From NCBI RefSeq assembly GCF_027563315.1, contig NZ_JAMKBJ010000003.1, positions 62,001 through 126,000 on the forward strand: DNA of 64,000 nt, in the 5' to 3' direction. The translations under genes were made by a program, and so were the position numbers. A model generated the notes under the pieces. The model saw only the letters and a list, made by a program, of their open reading frames with translations. It was not told where the DNA came from and made no database searches. The DNA comes from Paenisporosarcina quisquiliarum. Its GTDB lineage: Bacteria; Bacillota; Bacilli; Bacillales_A; Planococcaceae. This document shows positions 62,725-64,000 of the stretch, in pieces (position 1 is the stretch's first letter; every line of letters begins with the position of its first letter).

Positions 62725-64000
62725 TCACCCTATAATTACACGTTCTTTCGGATAATGGAACTTTGTTTTGGTGGTACGCCCACCGATTGTAAATAGGAAC
62801 GAAATTAATCCCACTCGTCCTACAAACATCAGAACCATAATCAATATTTTACCAAACGTCGATAACTCATCCGTAATGCCTAAAGACATTCCGCAAGTAC
62901 CGAATGCGGAGGTAATTTCAAAAACGATGGCTGTAATCGGTAATGTTGGTTCGGATATGGATAATGCAATCGTTGCAAACAGCACCATGAAAATCGCTAA
63001 AATAATTACAGCATAGGAACGGAACACATCAATCAGTTGAATCTCTCGGTTAAAAATTTGAATTTCGTTTTTTCCACGCGCAAAGTTAATGAGAAACAAA
63101 ATTGCAATGGCAAACGTGGTCGTACGAATTCCTCCACCGACTGAACTTGGAGAAGCCCCTATGAACATCAATGCACTAATGAATATATTGGTCCCCTGTG
63201 CAAACTCAGTGATATCCATCGTAACAAGGCCACCAGAACGAGAGGAAACTGAATGGAACATTGCAGCAAATAAGGCTTCATGCCAAGACATGTCGCGAAA
63301 TGATTTGAACATTTCAAGTGCAAGAATGACCACAGTTCCAACTAACAGCAAAAGACCAAATGTAGCGGTGGTAATTTTAGTGAAAAGTGAAAAACGGAAA
63401 TTTTTATTTTTGCCTGACAAAAAGGCTTTGATTTCGATTAAAACTGGGAATCCAATAGCCCCTAAAATAATTAATATCATATTGATAATCTGTACAAAGT
63501 AATCATTATGGTATGGAATCATGGATTGACCAGTTATATCAAAGCCACCGTTTGTTGTCGCTGATACAGAGGCAAACAAGCCGTGTATGAACGCTTGTGA
63601 AAATGTTTCATAAAATTGAGTGAAATAGAATGTAAGGATAAGTGCACCTAATAACTCGATTAGCAATAAAATCTTGATGATTTCAATAATAAGATTGACT
63701 ACCCCGGATAATGAATGCTGGTTATGATCCATCATGATTAATTGACGCTCACGCAAGCCAATCTTCTTCCCAACCAGTAACCACACGAATGTGCCGAGGG
63801 ACATGATTCCAATGCCACCAAGTTGAAGTATCACCATTAACATGAATATCCCAAAAGTGGAGTAGGTTTCTGAAACATTTAATACACTGAGCCCTGTCAC
63901 ACTTACAGCACTGACGGCTGTAAACATACTATCAATAAATTTCACTTCGACTCCATCTTGATGTACGCCAGGTAAGTTTAGTAACCCTACTGATATACCG
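62725..64000 (-). CDS. ktrD: Ktr potassium transporter membrane subunit (5' end outside window)
   Basis: TrkH/KtrB-type K+ channel-transporter. The frame stays open to the right edge, so the N-terminus is cut; the GTG at 63945 is internal. Filter glycines of the four pore loops are visible: VSVTGLSV, TTNGGFDITG, SSRSGGLV and FGTCGMSLG. Position and match suggest KtrD, the partner of KtrC encoded at 12 kb. It mediates low-affinity K+ uptake in relatives; KtrC/KtrD activity is held down by c-di-AMP. Confidence 0.9.
   Translation of the reverse strand, partial: GISVGLLNLPGVHQDGVEVKFIDSMFTAVSAVSVTGLSVLNVSETYSTFGIFMLMVILQLGGIGIMSLGTFVWLLVGKKIGLRERQLIMMDHNQHSLSGVVNLIIEIIKILLLIELLGALILTFYFTQFYETFSQAFIHGLFASVSATTNGGFDITGQSMIPYHNDYFVQIINMILIILGAIGFPVLIEIKAFLSGKNKNFRFSLFTKITTATFGLLLLVGTVVILALEMFKSFRDMSWHEALFAAMFHSVSSRSGGLVTMDITEFAQGTNIFISALMFIGASPSSVGGGIRTTTFAIAILFLINFARGKNEIQIFNREIQLIDVFRSYAVIILAIFMVLFATIALSISEPTLPITAIVFEITSAFGTCGMSLGITDELSTFGKILIMVLMFVGRVGLISFLFTIGGRTTKTKFHYPKERVIIG

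Overview
The window is a chromosomal segment of a low-GC, Gram-positive, probably spore-forming member of the Bacillales. A Planococcaceae/Caryophanaceae relative such as Sporosarcina, Paenisporosarcina or Psychrobacillus fits best, but this is inference from gene content and order, not a species call. Supporting signs are strong AAGGAGG-type ribosome binding sites with frequent GTG and TTG starts, lipoproteins with LSAC/LAAC boxes, a Spo0E-like protein, a KinE-like histidine kinase and B. subtilis-type neighbourhoods. No tRNA, rRNA, CRISPR array, prophage or complete insertion sequence was seen.

Read from right to left, the backbone follows, as I recall it, the B. subtilis ykr-ykv-ykw-yku-ykq-pdh order: ktrD, kinE-like kinase, ogt, mhqR-like, ykvS, ykwC, ykyB, fadH, darB, ccpC, dapH, dapL, ykuU, ykuV, ktrC, rnjA, rpoY, a Cof-type HAD phosphatase, def, ykyA, pdhABCD, speA. 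Lineage-specific blocks interrupt this order. The largest lies between dapL and ykuU (about 17.9-40.5 kb).

Region by region: 0-9.4 kb holds the 3' part of speA, a polysaccharide-deacetylase lipoprotein, the pdhABCD operon with a good sigma-A promoter, ykyA, def and a HAD phosphatase. 9.4-12.6 kb holds a tiny cationic-peptide transcription unit, rpoY-rnjA, a tandem hairpin-rich repeat and ktrC. 12.7-18.2 kb holds a heterodimeric ABC exporter, the YkuU/YkuV thiol-redox pair and a cysteine-rich small protein. 18.2-26.1 kb holds a CorA-like protein, a large composite repeat, a regulator-potABCD polyamine-uptake operon and an MFS exporter. 26.1-38.6 kb is one nine-gene minus-strand operon: secreted membrane protein, ABC ATPase, ABC permease, Gly-Gln repeat membrane protein, MoxR ATPase, DUF58, two VWA membrane proteins and an acetyltransferase. 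38.7-40.6 kb holds three tandem genes sharing one cysteine-flanked domain, possibly spore-surface proteins. 40.6-44 kb holds lysine/DAP genes, ccpC and darB. 44-52.4 kb holds an inverted second copy of the composite repeat, fadH, ppk-ppx, ykyB, a UMF1 transporter and ykwC. 52.6-56 kb is a second, smaller MoxR-DUF58-DUF4129 operon. 56-64 kb holds small regulators, a CPBP protease-like protein, a lipoprotein, mhqR-like, ogt, the kinase, a B12-binding radical SAM protein and ktrD, cut by the right edge.

The least explained signals are: a promoter-peptide-terminator unit at 9452-9612; a modular family of hairpin-rich repeats with covarying stems (11.65-11.97, 19.7-20.2 and 44.2-44.5 kb), two copies of which sit between a gene's stop codon and its terminator; the nine-gene MoxR/VWA/ABC operon with a run of about 30 Gly-Gln units; and the three-paralogue surface-protein cluster.
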